Shown: in pieces, positions 1 to 8,078 of the stretch
Numbering within the stretch: the stretch's first letter is position 1
How the letters are laid out: every line of letters starts with the position of its first letter
Source of the DNA: Peptoniphilus equinus
GTDB lineage: Bacteria; Bacillota; Clostridia; Tissierellales; Peptoniphilaceae
Assembly: GCF_027921445.1 (NCBI RefSeq)
Contig: NZ_CP115667.1
Span: forward strand, 620,001-684,000
Reading direction: 5' to 3'
Length of the DNA stretch: 64,000 nucleotides
Notes under the pieces: generated by a model
What the model saw: the letters and a program-made list of their open reading frames with translations, nothing else
Told to the model about the DNA's origin: nothing
Database searches by the model: none
Translations under genes and position numbers: made by a program

Positions 1-1
1 A

Positions 2-1300
2 GCAAAAGTTTCTCCAATAGATGCCAGCAGATACAATGAAACCACGATAAAAAAGAAATATAAAAGCGAAGATATTTCTCTGGGAAAGCTGTCTAGAAGA
101 CAAGTTTTTTCCAATAAATTTAGATTTATATCGATAGTTCTTTCTATTAGCTTATCTGCAGTTATTTTAAATAGCGTTTTAACTTATACCGGCAATATTG
201 ATCTAGAAAAGGGGATTTCTGATGTAATTGCAACGGACTATAATATAGCAAGCCCAAAATATTTTAGGTATATGTACTCAGGAAGTGAAGACGGTATTAA
301 TGAAAAGTATATCGGTGAAATAGAAAACCATAAAGGATTTAAAAGTGGAGGTGCCTTATATTCATACGGTTATGAGTACACATATCCGGATATAAAAATA
401 GAAGACAATAAAGTTGCTCCAATATTATTGGGAATAGATGACTATTTAATAAACAAACAAAAATTTATAGATGGAGATTTTGATAAAGATAAATGGCAAA
501 CTGGAAATTATGTCATTGTAGGTGAAGATAGCGATAAGAAATCTTCATTTAAAGCTGGCGATAAAATAAAGATCAAAGTAAAAAATAGCATTAAAGAAGT
601 CCAAATTATGGGAAATATTAATTATAATTTTTCCGATGGATTGAGATATTATCCTATTATCCAGGAAAATCAATTTGATGAGTCTAGCCCTGAGTTAGAT
701 TTAGAATATTTTTATTTAAATCCTAATTTGTACAAAGAACTCACAGGCGATAATAGTATAATGTCCTATGGATTTGATGTAGAAGATAGTGAAAAGGAAA
801 ATTTTGATAAGTTATTAAAATCTTTTGAAAATGAACCAGGATTTTCCTATGACTCAAGAGATCTTCAAATAAAGTCTTTTAAAGATTTCAAAAATCTTAT
901 AGAATTTGTGGGTTATAGTTTATCTATAGTATTATTCTTAATATCTGTACTGAATTTTATAAATGTTATTGCTACTGAAATTTTGAGAAATATGGTGAAC
1001 TTATCAATCCTTGAAGCAATTGGAATGACAAAGAAAAATATTAAAAAATATTTGGTGAAAAAGAATTTGATTTATTCTTTATGCGGCTTAGTATTTTCTT
1101 TCATCATTATGCTTCTTGTAGATAAATTTATCTTGTTGGATTTTATGGAACAAACTAAGTGGACTTCTTATAAATTTGTAATCACGCCACTTATTCTTGT
1201 AAACTTTGTAAATATAATCATTGGAGTAATATTTACTGGAAAGTTTTATGAAAAGCACAGCCAAAATAGTCTTGTAGATAGAATAAGAAGTTTAGAATAA
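2..1300 (+). CDS. ABC transporter permease, FtsX-like family (5' part cut by window edge)
   Basis: The reading frame is open from base 2 to the stop at 1300 (432 residues visible), so the gene starts outside the window; the first ATG at 272 lies inside it. The visible part has one hydrophobic segment (about residues 41-62), a hydrophilic extracytoplasmic stretch of about 240 residues, then three membrane segments near the C-terminus. This is the usual second half of FtsX/MacB-type permeases. An early PIDASRY stretch resembles the cytoplasmic loop of Firmicute permeases of this type, which work with an ATP-binding subunit in export or in peptide-antibiotic defence. Substrate cannot be told. 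The segment is visibly richer in A+T, with more AAA/ATA/TTA codons, than everything to its right, which suggests a separate origin. Confidence 0.8.
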   Translation, partial: AKVSPIDASRYNETTIKKKYKSEDISLGKLSRRQVFSNKFRFISIVLSISLSAVILNSVLTYTGNIDLEKGISDVIATDYNIASPKYFRYMYSGSEDGINEKYIGEIENHKGFKSGGALYSYGYEYTYPDIKIEDNKVAPILLGIDDYLINKQKFIDGDFDKDKWQTGNYVIVGEDSDKKSSFKAGDKIKIKVKNSIKEVQIMGNINYNFSDGLRYYPIIQENQFDESSPELDLEYFYLNPNLYKELTGDNSIMSYGFDVEDSEKENFDKLLKSFENEPGFSYDSRDLQIKSFKDFKNLIEFVGYSLSIVLFLISVLNFINVIATEILRNMVNLSILEAIGMTKKNIKKYLVKKNLIYSLCGLVFSFIIMLLVDKFILLDFMEQTKWTSYKFVITPLILVNFVNIIIGVIFTGKFYEKHSQNSLVDRIRSLE

Positions 1301-1325
1301 CATTTTTTATGTTAACCAGAAATAA

Positions 1326-1359
1326 AAAAGGCTGTGAGTATTGAAACTCATAGCCTTTT
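1326..1359. terminator. Bidirectional rho-independent terminator
   Basis: Arms 1326-1339 and 1346-1359 pair over 14 positions with one G-U and a 6-nt loop. The stem is A-rich on the left and T-rich on the right. It can therefore end the permease transcript (+) and the transcript of the TraB-like gene (-), whose downstream strand reads TTTTTTATTT after the stem. Confidence 0.8.
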
Positions 1360-1413
1360 ATCTTGCCACCTAAAGACTCTCTAAATCAGTTTTTCTAAAA
1401 TCCCTAATTCAAC

Positions 1414-1436
1414 GAGCCTTAGGCTCCTCTTTTTTT
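1414..1436 (+). terminator. Short hairpin with T-run
   Basis: GAGCC/GGCTC arms (1414-1418, 1422-1426) are followed by a run of seven T. It would stop plus-strand transcripts just before the convergent TraB-like gene. Short stem, moderate support. Confidence 0.5.
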
Positions 1437-1437
1437 A

Positions 1438-2784
1438 TTATTTTCCTGTGAGTGTTTCAATGGTGTAACCCATATCTTTTAAATAATCTAAAACCGATTG
1501 GTCGGAGGTGTAGTGACCGCTTCCTACAACGACCATGTAAGTTTTCTGGTCTTTGGATTTCAGCAGTTCATCGATTTTTTTTGCCATGTTCGGATTGCGA
1601 TCTTTCAGAAGATATTCGGTGAAGGTATCACCGGAAGTAAACATGGTGTGAAAGAATGTTGCATCGCCTTTTACCCAAGCTTGTTTCATGGCTGAGGTTT
1701 CATCAGCAAGTGCTTTGCCCTTGTCCTGCTCAAGTTGTGTCAACAGATCTTCGATGAGAGGCGTATAATTGTCATCTCCAAAATTCTTCAGAAAATCCAT
1801 TTGGAAATCCATCGATTCCACTTCGCCGATAGGTTTCTCCATCAATTTCGCATTGATGAGCAGATAATTGTCCACGCCGAAGACGGCGCCGTTCGGATCA
1901 TTCACCAGCGGCAACGACGACAGAGTGTTATAGAGTCCCGCCAAGGACATGTCGGCATAGCTCGATTCCGGTGCTCCGAAACTGTCCATGAGCTTTTTCA
2001 CTCTGGCATAGAGCTCAGGTGAGAGCGCCTCTTGTAAAGGCTTGTCGCCGTGGAGTAATACGGCGGCTTGCTCCGCAGTTATCGGGTTGGTGATGTCGGC
2101 TTCCACATACAGCATGTCGCTCTCATTGAAAGCTTTCATAATGTCATCGTCAATAGGATAGTAACCGGCGTCTCCGACGTGAATGGAACCGAGGAAGTAG
2201 ACGGTGTTGCCGTTGGCCTCCGTCTTATAGAACACCCCTTTGGAACCCATATTGTCATCATAGACGGCATCGGTGACGGCTCGGTTATAGAAAGTCAGAG
2301 CTTGTTCCAAAGTGACGGTGCTCTCCAATGCTAAGTCATCGCCGTTACCTTGGATGAGCTCATTCTTTTTAAAGTAGTCCAGAGCGTCGGTGTATGCGGT
2401 GTCGTCGTATTTACCTACGATGTTATAGATGTCAATCAGCACGTCGCTACGAGTGAGAGCGTCGTCTGAGGTTTCTGCTTTAAAATTTTTGTTTTCTTTG
2501 AGATGGTAGCCGGCAAGTTTTTTGGTTGCCGTTTCAGCCAACGTGTTTAACTCATCCTTGGTCGCAGGAATCGTGAAGTCTCGTTGAGATTCAACTCCGA
2601 CAGGGTACAGTCCCTGCATTTGAGCATCATTGACGTATTGTACAGCCCAAGGGCTGAGTTTTAAATTATTTACAGCCGGAGCTTGAGCCTCAGCGGCAAA
2701 TGCCGGTGCCATCATGGTGAGGGAAACCCCTAAAGTGAGAGCCATACGTTTGATAGGTCGTGCGAGTTTAAACGATAGTTTCAT
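1438..2784 (-). CDS. TraB/GumN family secreted protein with SLH-like N-terminal region
   Basis: 448 residues. The N-terminus is a signal peptide with a probable cleavage after AFA at residue 30. Residues about 43-175 look like two or three S-layer-homology-type repeats (aromatic and Asp/Leu pattern, including LTRSDVLIDIYNIVG). From residue 184 the TraB/GumN domain begins, with its two marker motifs GSIHVG (199-204) and GSGHY (421-425). Bacterial TraB/GumN proteins are proposed metal-dependent peptidases or erythromycin-esterase-like enzymes, but their substrates are mostly unknown. The start has a clear AGGAGG-type site (complement of 2788-2795). It is transcribed alone and ends at the bidirectional terminator. 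Location is inferred to be cell surface or exterior. Confidence 0.8.
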   Translation of the reverse strand: MKLSFKLARPIKRMALTLGVSLTMMAPAFAAEAQAPAVNNLKLSPWAVQYVNDAQMQGLYPVGVESQRDFTIPATKDELNTLAETATKKLAGYHLKENKNFKAETSDDALTRSDVLIDIYNIVGKYDDTAYTDALDYFKKNELIQGNGDDLALESTVTLEQALTFYNRAVTDAVYDDNMGSKGVFYKTEANGNTVYFLGSIHVGDAGYYPIDDDIMKAFNESDMLYVEADITNPITAEQAAVLLHGDKPLQEALSPELYARVKKLMDSFGAPESSYADMSLAGLYNTLSSLPLVNDPNGAVFGVDNYLLINAKLMEKPIGEVESMDFQMDFLKNFGDDNYTPLIEDLLTQLEQDKGKALADETSAMKQAWVKGDATFFHTMFTSGDTFTEYLLKDRNPNMAKKIDELLKSKDQKTYMVVVGSGHYTSDQSVLDYLKDMGYTIETLTGK

Positions 2785-2894
2785 AATACCTCCTTTAACT
2801 ATTGTGTTATAAGCATACCCAAACTGACCACTTATAAACTCAAGGGTATACTTGGCGGCATTCTATATAAAAAATGCATGACCTTCTTTTCCAA

Positions 2895-2922
2895 TTGAAT
2901 AAAAAAAGGGATGTGATACAAT
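2895..2922 (+). promoter_or_regulatory. Sigma-A-type promoter for the hydroxyacid dehydrogenase gene
   Basis: TTGAAT (2895-2900), 16-nt spacer, TACAAT (2917-2922). Transcription would begin near 2929, downstream of an upstream in-frame ATG at 2926. This supports the internal start at 2986. Confidence 0.55.
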
Positions 2923-2985
2923 GAAATGGAGGAAAACAATTACTTCATTAGTGTACTTAATACAACATTCAAAAGGAGAGATTAC

Positions 2986-3927
2986 ATGAAAGCGTTAATG
3001 GTTGACTATATGTCTGAAGTCATCGACGAAGGTCTCAAAGAACTGGGTATCGAACTGGACAAGGAAATGCTTCCTACCAGCGAGCGTTTGGCAGAGATCA
3101 TTGAACCTTATGACATTCTTATTATGCGTGTGGATCCGTTCATCAATAAAGAAGTATTAGATGCCGCAAAGAATCTTAAGGCCATCTTTGTCGGTTCTAC
3201 AGGAACTAACCACATTGATAAGGCTTATGCTGCAGAAAAGAATATTCCAATTCACAACTCACCGGGACAAAACGCCAATGCCGTTGCAGAACTTGTATTT
3301 GCCAAGGCGCTGGATCTCTATCGCAATACCGTTCAAGCTCAAAATGAAGTTAAAAACGGTGTGTGGAATAAATATCGTTGGATCGGTCGAGAACTGAGAA
3401 ATAAGACCATGGGTATTATCGGCTTCGGCGCCATTGGACGTCGTGTTGCAGAGATTGCCAATGTCTTTCATATGGACGTACTGGCTTATGACCCGTTCTT
3501 AAAGCCAGCTGATATCAAACAAGACTATGTTAAACTCACCGACTTGGATGAAGTTTTGGAAAATTCCGATGTTGTGACACTTCACGTGCCGCTGACTCCG
3601 GATACTAAAGATATGCTGAACAAAGAGTCCATGGCTCGTATGCGTGAAGGCGCCATCATTATCAACGCAGCTCGCGGCGGCGTCATCAACGAAGATGATC
3701 TCTATGATGCTATCAAGTCCGGTCACCTTGGCGGAGCTAACTTGGACACCCTTGCTGATGAACTTGGCACCGGCGGATTGGACACTATGGATGTACCGGT
3801 ATCTTCCAAACTGTTTGAACTGGATCGTGTCTATGTGACACCACACATCGGTGGCTCCACTCAAGATGCACAAAACGACATCGGCCATGTCGTGCTCGAA
3901 AACCTTAAAAAAGAATTTAATTTATAA
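2986..3927 (+). CDS. D-2-hydroxyacid dehydrogenase (phosphoglycerate dehydrogenase-like)
   Basis: 313 residues from the ATG at 2986, chosen because AAAGGAGAG lies just before it and the promoter excludes the earlier ATG at 2926. It is an NAD-dependent oxidoreductase of the SerA/LdhA superfamily with a Rossmann motif GxGxxG at G146-G151, the catalytic-type arginine in NAARGG (R230) and the histidine in TPHIGGS (H287). The usual acid/base glutamate of the DVFE motif is not in its aligned place: the sequence reads DTLADE, with Ala257 there and Asp258/Glu259 following. Substrate is not evident; phosphoglycerate, lactate-type or branched 2-keto acids are possible. No ACT domain is present, so it is shorter than long-form SerA. 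It is monocistronic, with a strong terminator behind it. Confidence 0.8.
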   Translation: MKALMVDYMSEVIDEGLKELGIELDKEMLPTSERLAEIIEPYDILIMRVDPFINKEVLDAAKNLKAIFVGSTGTNHIDKAYAAEKNIPIHNSPGQNANAVAELVFAKALDLYRNTVQAQNEVKNGVWNKYRWIGRELRNKTMGIIGFGAIGRRVAEIANVFHMDVLAYDPFLKPADIKQDYVKLTDLDEVLENSDVVTLHVPLTPDTKDMLNKESMARMREGAIIINAARGGVINEDDLYDAIKSGHLGGANLDTLADELGTGGLDTMDVPVSSKLFELDRVYVTPHIGGSTQDAQNDIGHVVLENLKKEFNL

Positions 3928-3939
3928 TCTTATCACTTC

Positions 3940-3975
3940 AAGCCACACCTTAACCGGTGTGGCTTTTCTATTTTG
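3940..3975 (+). terminator. Rho-independent terminator
   Basis: Perfect 10-bp stem AAGCCACACC/GGTGTGGCTT (3940-3949, 3956-3965), 6-nt loop, then a T-rich tail. Confidence 0.9.
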
Positions 3976-4001
3976 TATAACCATGAGGCCGGGGGTATAA
4001 T
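3973..4001 (+). promoter_or_regulatory. Promoter for the MutS-like gene
   Basis: TTGTAT (3973-3978), 17-nt spacer, TATAAT (3996-4001). The -35 overlaps the tail of the preceding terminator. Confidence 0.7.
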
Positions 4002-4036
4002 AAACTCAACTATATCAAACTTATAAGGAGTAGTTT

Positions 4037-5692
4037 ATGGCGAATTCAGTGTATATGTTGATCTTTTTAATCGTTGCGGTGTATCTCGTGGTCCTCTTTG
4101 ACGGTTACTATCGTGCGTCGAAGTACAACGCCGGTGTGAACCATCTGGTTCGGGAGAATTTTGGGAAAAGGGCATCTGAACAGAGCCTTCAGGACGACAA
4201 ACTTCGTGAGCTCTACGATGTGTTAGGCAGCATGGGAGAAGGCGATGTGGATGACATCACTTTTGATGATTTGGAACTGCTAAGGCTGTTTAAGACACTG
4301 AACCACTGTGACACCAATGCGGGAGAGCATGTACTCTATCGTATGCTTCGCTCGCAACATTTTGACTTGGCTTACCACAAGGCGCTTCTAGCTAAGCTCA
4401 GTGCCATCGAGGGGGATGCGAATCTGCTGGCACTTAAAGTGGAACTGCGCAAGCTCGGTTATTCCAAACGATCGTTGGTGCCGCTACTTCGAGACGGTGT
4501 CGATCTGAGGTTGGTCAAAGACTACAAACTTCCCGTACAGGTGATGGGGTGGGCCATTGTCCCTCTACTTATAGTAAGCGTGTTCAATCCTTTTCTGCTG
4601 CTCTTCGTGCCCTTTTTACTCGGGACGAATTGTTATCTCAACTATCAGATGAATAAGAAGCAGGCGGCGAATCTGTTAGATTTCAATGCCTTGTCGGCAC
4701 ACTTCAAGGTTTTTAAAAAGTTAAATGCCGTGCCGGTTGCAGGTTTAGAGGAAGAATTTCAAGAGCTGAACCGGCTGTTTAAAGACCTTGCTTTTTATCA
4801 CAAGGCGCTGTCGCGGATAGGATTTTCCGCCGCCGCAACAGAAGCTGAAGCGCTGGGAAAGATGTTGGATATTATCTTTCTCATCAGCTCGCGCCGTTTC
4901 TTTAAGCTTGCCGACCGGTTGAACCGAGATAAAGATAAGCTCATGGCGTACTATCATGTTATCGGCATGATAGATGCCTATCTCGCCTTGGTCTCCTATA
5001 AAATCAGCGAGAATTTAACGGCGGTTCATTTTGACGGAACCTTTAAAGGTGAGGACTTGCGTCATCCTCTCTTAGGCCGAGAGCAGGTGAATCAGTCCTT
5101 TGACTTCACCGGCTGTGATATTCTTCTTACAGGATCTAATGCTTCAGGTAAATCGACGTTTCTACGGACGGTGGGGATCAGTCAAATTTTTGCCAATGCC
5201 TTCTCCATGGCACACGGGACCTTGTCAACCAAGCCTATGCCGGTGCTCAGTGCGATTGATATCAGCGATTCCCTTGCACAGAACATGAGCTACTTTATGA
5301 AGGAGACGGCGGCGATTAAAAGAATGGTCGATGTCTCGGGCGACAAACTGCTTTTACTGGATGAGATCTTTAAAGGGACGAATACCATTGATCGCATCAG
5401 TGCAGCGTATGCGACACTCAGCTACTTACAGGAAGACGCCGTCGTTTTAGCGGCGACCCATGACATTGAGCTCACTACGATGCTTCAAACCTTTACCAAT
5501 TACCACTTTGAAGAAGCAGTGGCGGACGATGACATCTATTTTGATTATCGGCTTAAAGATGGACCCGCCACCTCGCGTAACGCTATTCGCATTCTCGAGC
5601 TTTTCGATTATCCGACGACCATAACGGAGACGGCACGTGATCTTGCTAAACATTTGGAAGCACGCAGTGCCGCTCGGACAGCCCGGATATAA
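4037..5692 (+). CDS. Membrane-anchored MutS-like ATPase
   Basis: 551 residues. The C-terminal half is a MutS domain V ATPase: Walker A GSNASGKST from residue 366, Walker B LLLLDE (D442-E443) with the following FKGTN, and a switch histidine in ATHD (H475). The N-terminal half lacks the mismatch-recognition domain of MutS. It has a membrane segment at about residues 5-24 and a strongly hydrophobic pair at about 170-205. Family members are annotated as MutS-family mismatch repair proteins, but the membrane segments and missing recognition domain argue against classical repair. The function is unknown and may concern nucleic acid or another substrate at the membrane. The start has TAAGGAG at good distance. 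The phosphatase gene follows 42 nt later, probably on the same transcript. Confidence 0.8.
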   Translation: MANSVYMLIFLIVAVYLVVLFDGYYRASKYNAGVNHLVRENFGKRASEQSLQDDKLRELYDVLGSMGEGDVDDITFDDLELLRLFKTLNHCDTNAGEHVLYRMLRSQHFDLAYHKALLAKLSAIEGDANLLALKVELRKLGYSKRSLVPLLRDGVDLRLVKDYKLPVQVMGWAIVPLLIVSVFNPFLLLFVPFLLGTNCYLNYQMNKKQAANLLDFNALSAHFKVFKKLNAVPVAGLEEEFQELNRLFKDLAFYHKALSRIGFSAAATEAEALGKMLDIIFLISSRRFFKLADRLNRDKDKLMAYYHVIGMIDAYLALVSYKISENLTAVHFDGTFKGEDLRHPLLGREQVNQSFDFTGCDILLTGSNASGKSTFLRTVGISQIFANAFSMAHGTLSTKPMPVLSAIDISDSLAQNMSYFMKETAAIKRMVDVSGDKLLLLDEIFKGTNTIDRISAAYATLSYLQEDAVVLAATHDIELTTMLQTFTNYHFEEAVADDDIYFDYRLKDGPATSRNAIRILELFDYPTTITETARDLAKHLEARSAARTARI

Positions 5693-5734
5693 ATTGATTA
5701 CATTCATACAGAACGAAGAGAAAGAAGGACATTT

Positions 5735-6340
5735 GTGAAGATATATTTAACACGACATGGTGAGACGACATGGAATGTGGAAAATCGCATTCAGGGACAA
5801 TTGGATTCGCCGTTGACAGAGGCAGGTATTGCCATGGCCGAAACTTTGGCGGAATCGGTTCAAGACTTACACTTTGATGCTATCTATACGTCAGATTTGA
5901 AACGTGCTGTGGACACGGCGGCGATTATCGCGAAGGGTGCACCGTTGACGATGTGCCCCGAGCTGCGGGAACTGGATGTGGGGGACTGGAGCGGCAGGAA
6001 GTTTACCGATATACAGGCGGAGAACTCCGAGGCGTATCGGATGTACTTTAATTCGCCCCATCGTTTCCGTCGGGACACCGGCGAGTCTCTTGTCGACTTG
6101 TCCGAGCGTGTGGCGGCATTTTTTGAAAAGTATATTTTGGGTTCTGAGGACGAGACGGTACTGATTGTCAGCCACGGTGTCACCATTGCCGCCATCTTCA
6201 ACTATATGGAGGGCGTCACACTGGAAAACTTTTGGACCAATCGGGTCCGACGCAATGCTATGTTTAACATTATCGAATACAGCGGCGGCACCTTCAAGAT
6301 TTTACAAAAAGCACCGAAGAACCCTATCGACACAATTTAG
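5735..6340 (+). CDS. Histidine phosphatase superfamily protein (phosphoglycerate mutase-like)
   Basis: 201 residues with a GTG start preceded by AGAAAGAAGGA. It has the branch-1 signature TRHGETTWN with the phospho-accepting His8, conserved Arg7 and Glu10, and the second catalytic histidine in SHG (H147). Such proteins remove phosphate from small molecules (CobC, GpmB, PhoE-like); the substrate cannot be assigned. No cobalamin genes are nearby, so CobC is unlikely. It lies 42 nt after the MutS-like gene, and a new promoter follows it. Confidence 0.85.
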   Translation: MKIYLTRHGETTWNVENRIQGQLDSPLTEAGIAMAETLAESVQDLHFDAIYTSDLKRAVDTAAIIAKGAPLTMCPELRELDVGDWSGRKFTDIQAENSEAYRMYFNSPHRFRRDTGESLVDLSERVAAFFEKYILGSEDETVLIVSHGVTIAAIFNYMEGVTLENFWTNRVRRNAMFNIIEYSGGTFKILQKAPKNPIDTI

Positions 6341-6343
6341 TTA

Positions 6344-6372
6344 TTGAGAAATCATAGATTTATTATTATAAT
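6344..6372 (+). promoter_or_regulatory. Promoter for the Mrp-TrxR-arylsulfotransferase operon
   Basis: TTGAGA (6344-6349), 17-nt spacer, TATAAT (6367-6372), followed by AGGAGG at the ribosome binding site. Confidence 0.75.
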
Positions 6373-6390
6373 AACAATAGGAGGAATCCA

Positions 6391-7170
6391 ATGGAGATAC
6401 ACGGACCAAAGAAGTTTACCACCAATGAATATACCGACATCAAAAAAATACTCGGCGTCATCAGCGGCAAAGGAGGCGTAGGCAAGAGCTTTGTCTGTCA
6501 GAATCTGGCGGTTCAGCTGCGCCGTCAAGGCTACAAGGTAGGTATTTTAGATGCGGACATCACAGGCCCCTCAGTGCCCAGTGCCTTCGGTATCGGAGGA
6601 CAAGTCTACAGCGACGGGAAAAATATTACACCTGCTGAGTCGGCTACAGGTATTAAAGTGGTGAGCGTGAATTTAATTTTGGATCGCCCGACGGATCCCG
6701 TCTTGTGGCGTGCACCGGTTGTGGGCTCAGCCATCTCGCAATTTTATGAAAATGTCAACTGGGGCGAATTGGATTATCTTTTGGTGGACATGCCGCCGGG
6801 GACCAGTGATGTGGCCCTGACTGTGTATCAGTCTCTGCCGGTGGACGGTGTGGTCATTGTCTCCTCACCTCAGGATCTGGTTGAAATGATTGTAGAAAAG
6901 GCGATCAAGATGGCGAAAATGATGACGGTGCCTGTCGTGGGGTTGGTTGAGAATATGGCATATTTTAAGTGTCCTCACTGCGGCGAGATCACCTATCTCT
7001 ACGGTGAAAGCAAACTTCGTGCTCTGGCTTCTAAGTACGACATCCGGGCCACACTTCAAATCCCGATGGACAGTATGTACTCCCGATTTATTGATGAAGG
7101 TCAAGTGGAACACTTGAATCTCGAGGGCATGGATCACTTTGCAAAGGATGTGGGCGCATGTATGATTTAA
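6391..7170 (+). CDS. mrp: Mrp/NBP35 family P-loop ATPase (iron-sulfur cluster carrier)
   Basis: 259 residues. The deviant Walker A motif GKGGVGKS lies at residues 26-33, the DADITGPS motif follows, and a CPHC pair (C194, C197) can bind a bridging 4Fe-4S cluster in the dimer. The N-terminal DUF59 domain seen in longer Mrp proteins is absent. The family carries and transfers Fe-S clusters to apoproteins in the cytoplasm. The gene has its own promoter and a strong ribosome binding site, and its last 13 nt overlap the next gene, so translation is likely coupled. The two following genes encode redox proteins without obvious Fe-S sites, so the reason for the linkage is unclear. Confidence 0.88.
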   Translation: MEIHGPKKFTTNEYTDIKKILGVISGKGGVGKSFVCQNLAVQLRRQGYKVGILDADITGPSVPSAFGIGGQVYSDGKNITPAESATGIKVVSVNLILDRPTDPVLWRAPVVGSAISQFYENVNWGELDYLLVDMPPGTSDVALTVYQSLPVDGVVIVSSPQDLVEMIVEKAIKMAKMMTVPVVGLVENMAYFKCPHCGEITYLYGESKLRALASKYDIRATLQIPMDSMYSRFIDEGQVEHLNLEGMDHFAKDVGACMI

Positions 7171-8078
7171 TTGTCATCGGCGGCGGCCCGGCCGGACTCA
7201 GTGCCTGTATCTACGCCGGCCGAGGTCTTCTTAATACGCTGCTTTTAGAAAAGCAGACTTTCGGCGGGCGAATTAAAGATACGGAGCTGATACGAAATTA
7301 TCCTGGCATTGAAGACATCACCGGCGATGATTTGGCACATCTCTTTTTGAAACACGCCGAAAACACGGAACTGATTGAGCGCATGCGAGGCACGGTATCG
7401 AAACTGGAAGTGATGGATGACTATTTTAGAGTTCATACCCTTCGTCGAGGCATCTATGAAGCCAAAACGGTGATTCTCGCCATGGGGACACGGGAGCGTA
7501 TTCTCGGGATTCCGGGTGAGGCACAGTTCTCCGGTTTCGGAGTGAGCTATTGTGCGACGTGCGATGCGGAGCTCGTCAAAGATAAAGATGTCTATATTGT
7601 AGGCAGTGGCAACGTGGCTCTTGAAAGTGCTGACTTTATTGCCAAGTTTGCCAACTCCACCACCATTATTTCGGTTCATGACACCGGGATTGTAGATGGT
7701 GATGCGTCGACGTTTAAACGGCTGTTGAATAATCCGAAAATTGATTTTATTTACAATGCGAAGGTGCGTAGTATTAACGGTGACGAGCACGTGAGTTCGA
7801 TTACCATTGAAGTGCCGGACGGTGTACATACAATGGACTGCGAAGGGGTGTTTATGTATGTGGGCAGCACCCCGGAAACAGAGTTTTTAAAAGACATGGG
7901 CATTTTAAACGACCAAGGTTATATTGAAGTGGACGAGCGTATGCGCACTAAAATTGCCGGTCTTTACGCTGCAGGGGATTGTACCACGACCACCTTGCGA
8001 CAAGTGATTGTGGCGGCGGCTGACGGGGCAAAGGCGGCGGTATTTGCAGAACGATATTTACGAGGTGATCGCCGATGA
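7158..8078 (+). CDS. Thioredoxin reductase-like FAD/NAD(P)-dependent oxidoreductase
   Basis: 306 residues, typical TrxB length. The FAD motif GxGxxG spans G8-G13, the redox-active pair is CATC (C132, C135), and a second dinucleotide motif GSGNVA is at 149-154. The C-terminal FAD motif YAAGDC is present. In NADPH-specific enzymes an HRR-type motif follows the second fold; here that region reads SVHDTGIVDGD and has no arginine pair. NADPH may therefore not be the donor; NADH or ferredoxin/flavin-linked reduction are alternatives. It starts inside mrp and ends in an ATGA overlap with the thioredoxin-fused next gene, which is the likely substrate. Confidence 0.88.
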   Translation: MYDLIVIGGGPAGLSACIYAGRGLLNTLLLEKQTFGGRIKDTELIRNYPGIEDITGDDLAHLFLKHAENTELIERMRGTVSKLEVMDDYFRVHTLRRGIYEAKTVILAMGTRERILGIPGEAQFSGFGVSYCATCDAELVKDKDVYIVGSGNVALESADFIAKFANSTTIISVHDTGIVDGDASTFKRLLNNPKIDFIYNAKVRSINGDEHVSSITIEVPDGVHTMDCEGVFMYVGSTPETEFLKDMGILNDQGYIEVDERMRTKIAGLYAAGDCTTTTLRQVIVAAADGAKAAVFAERYLRGDRR

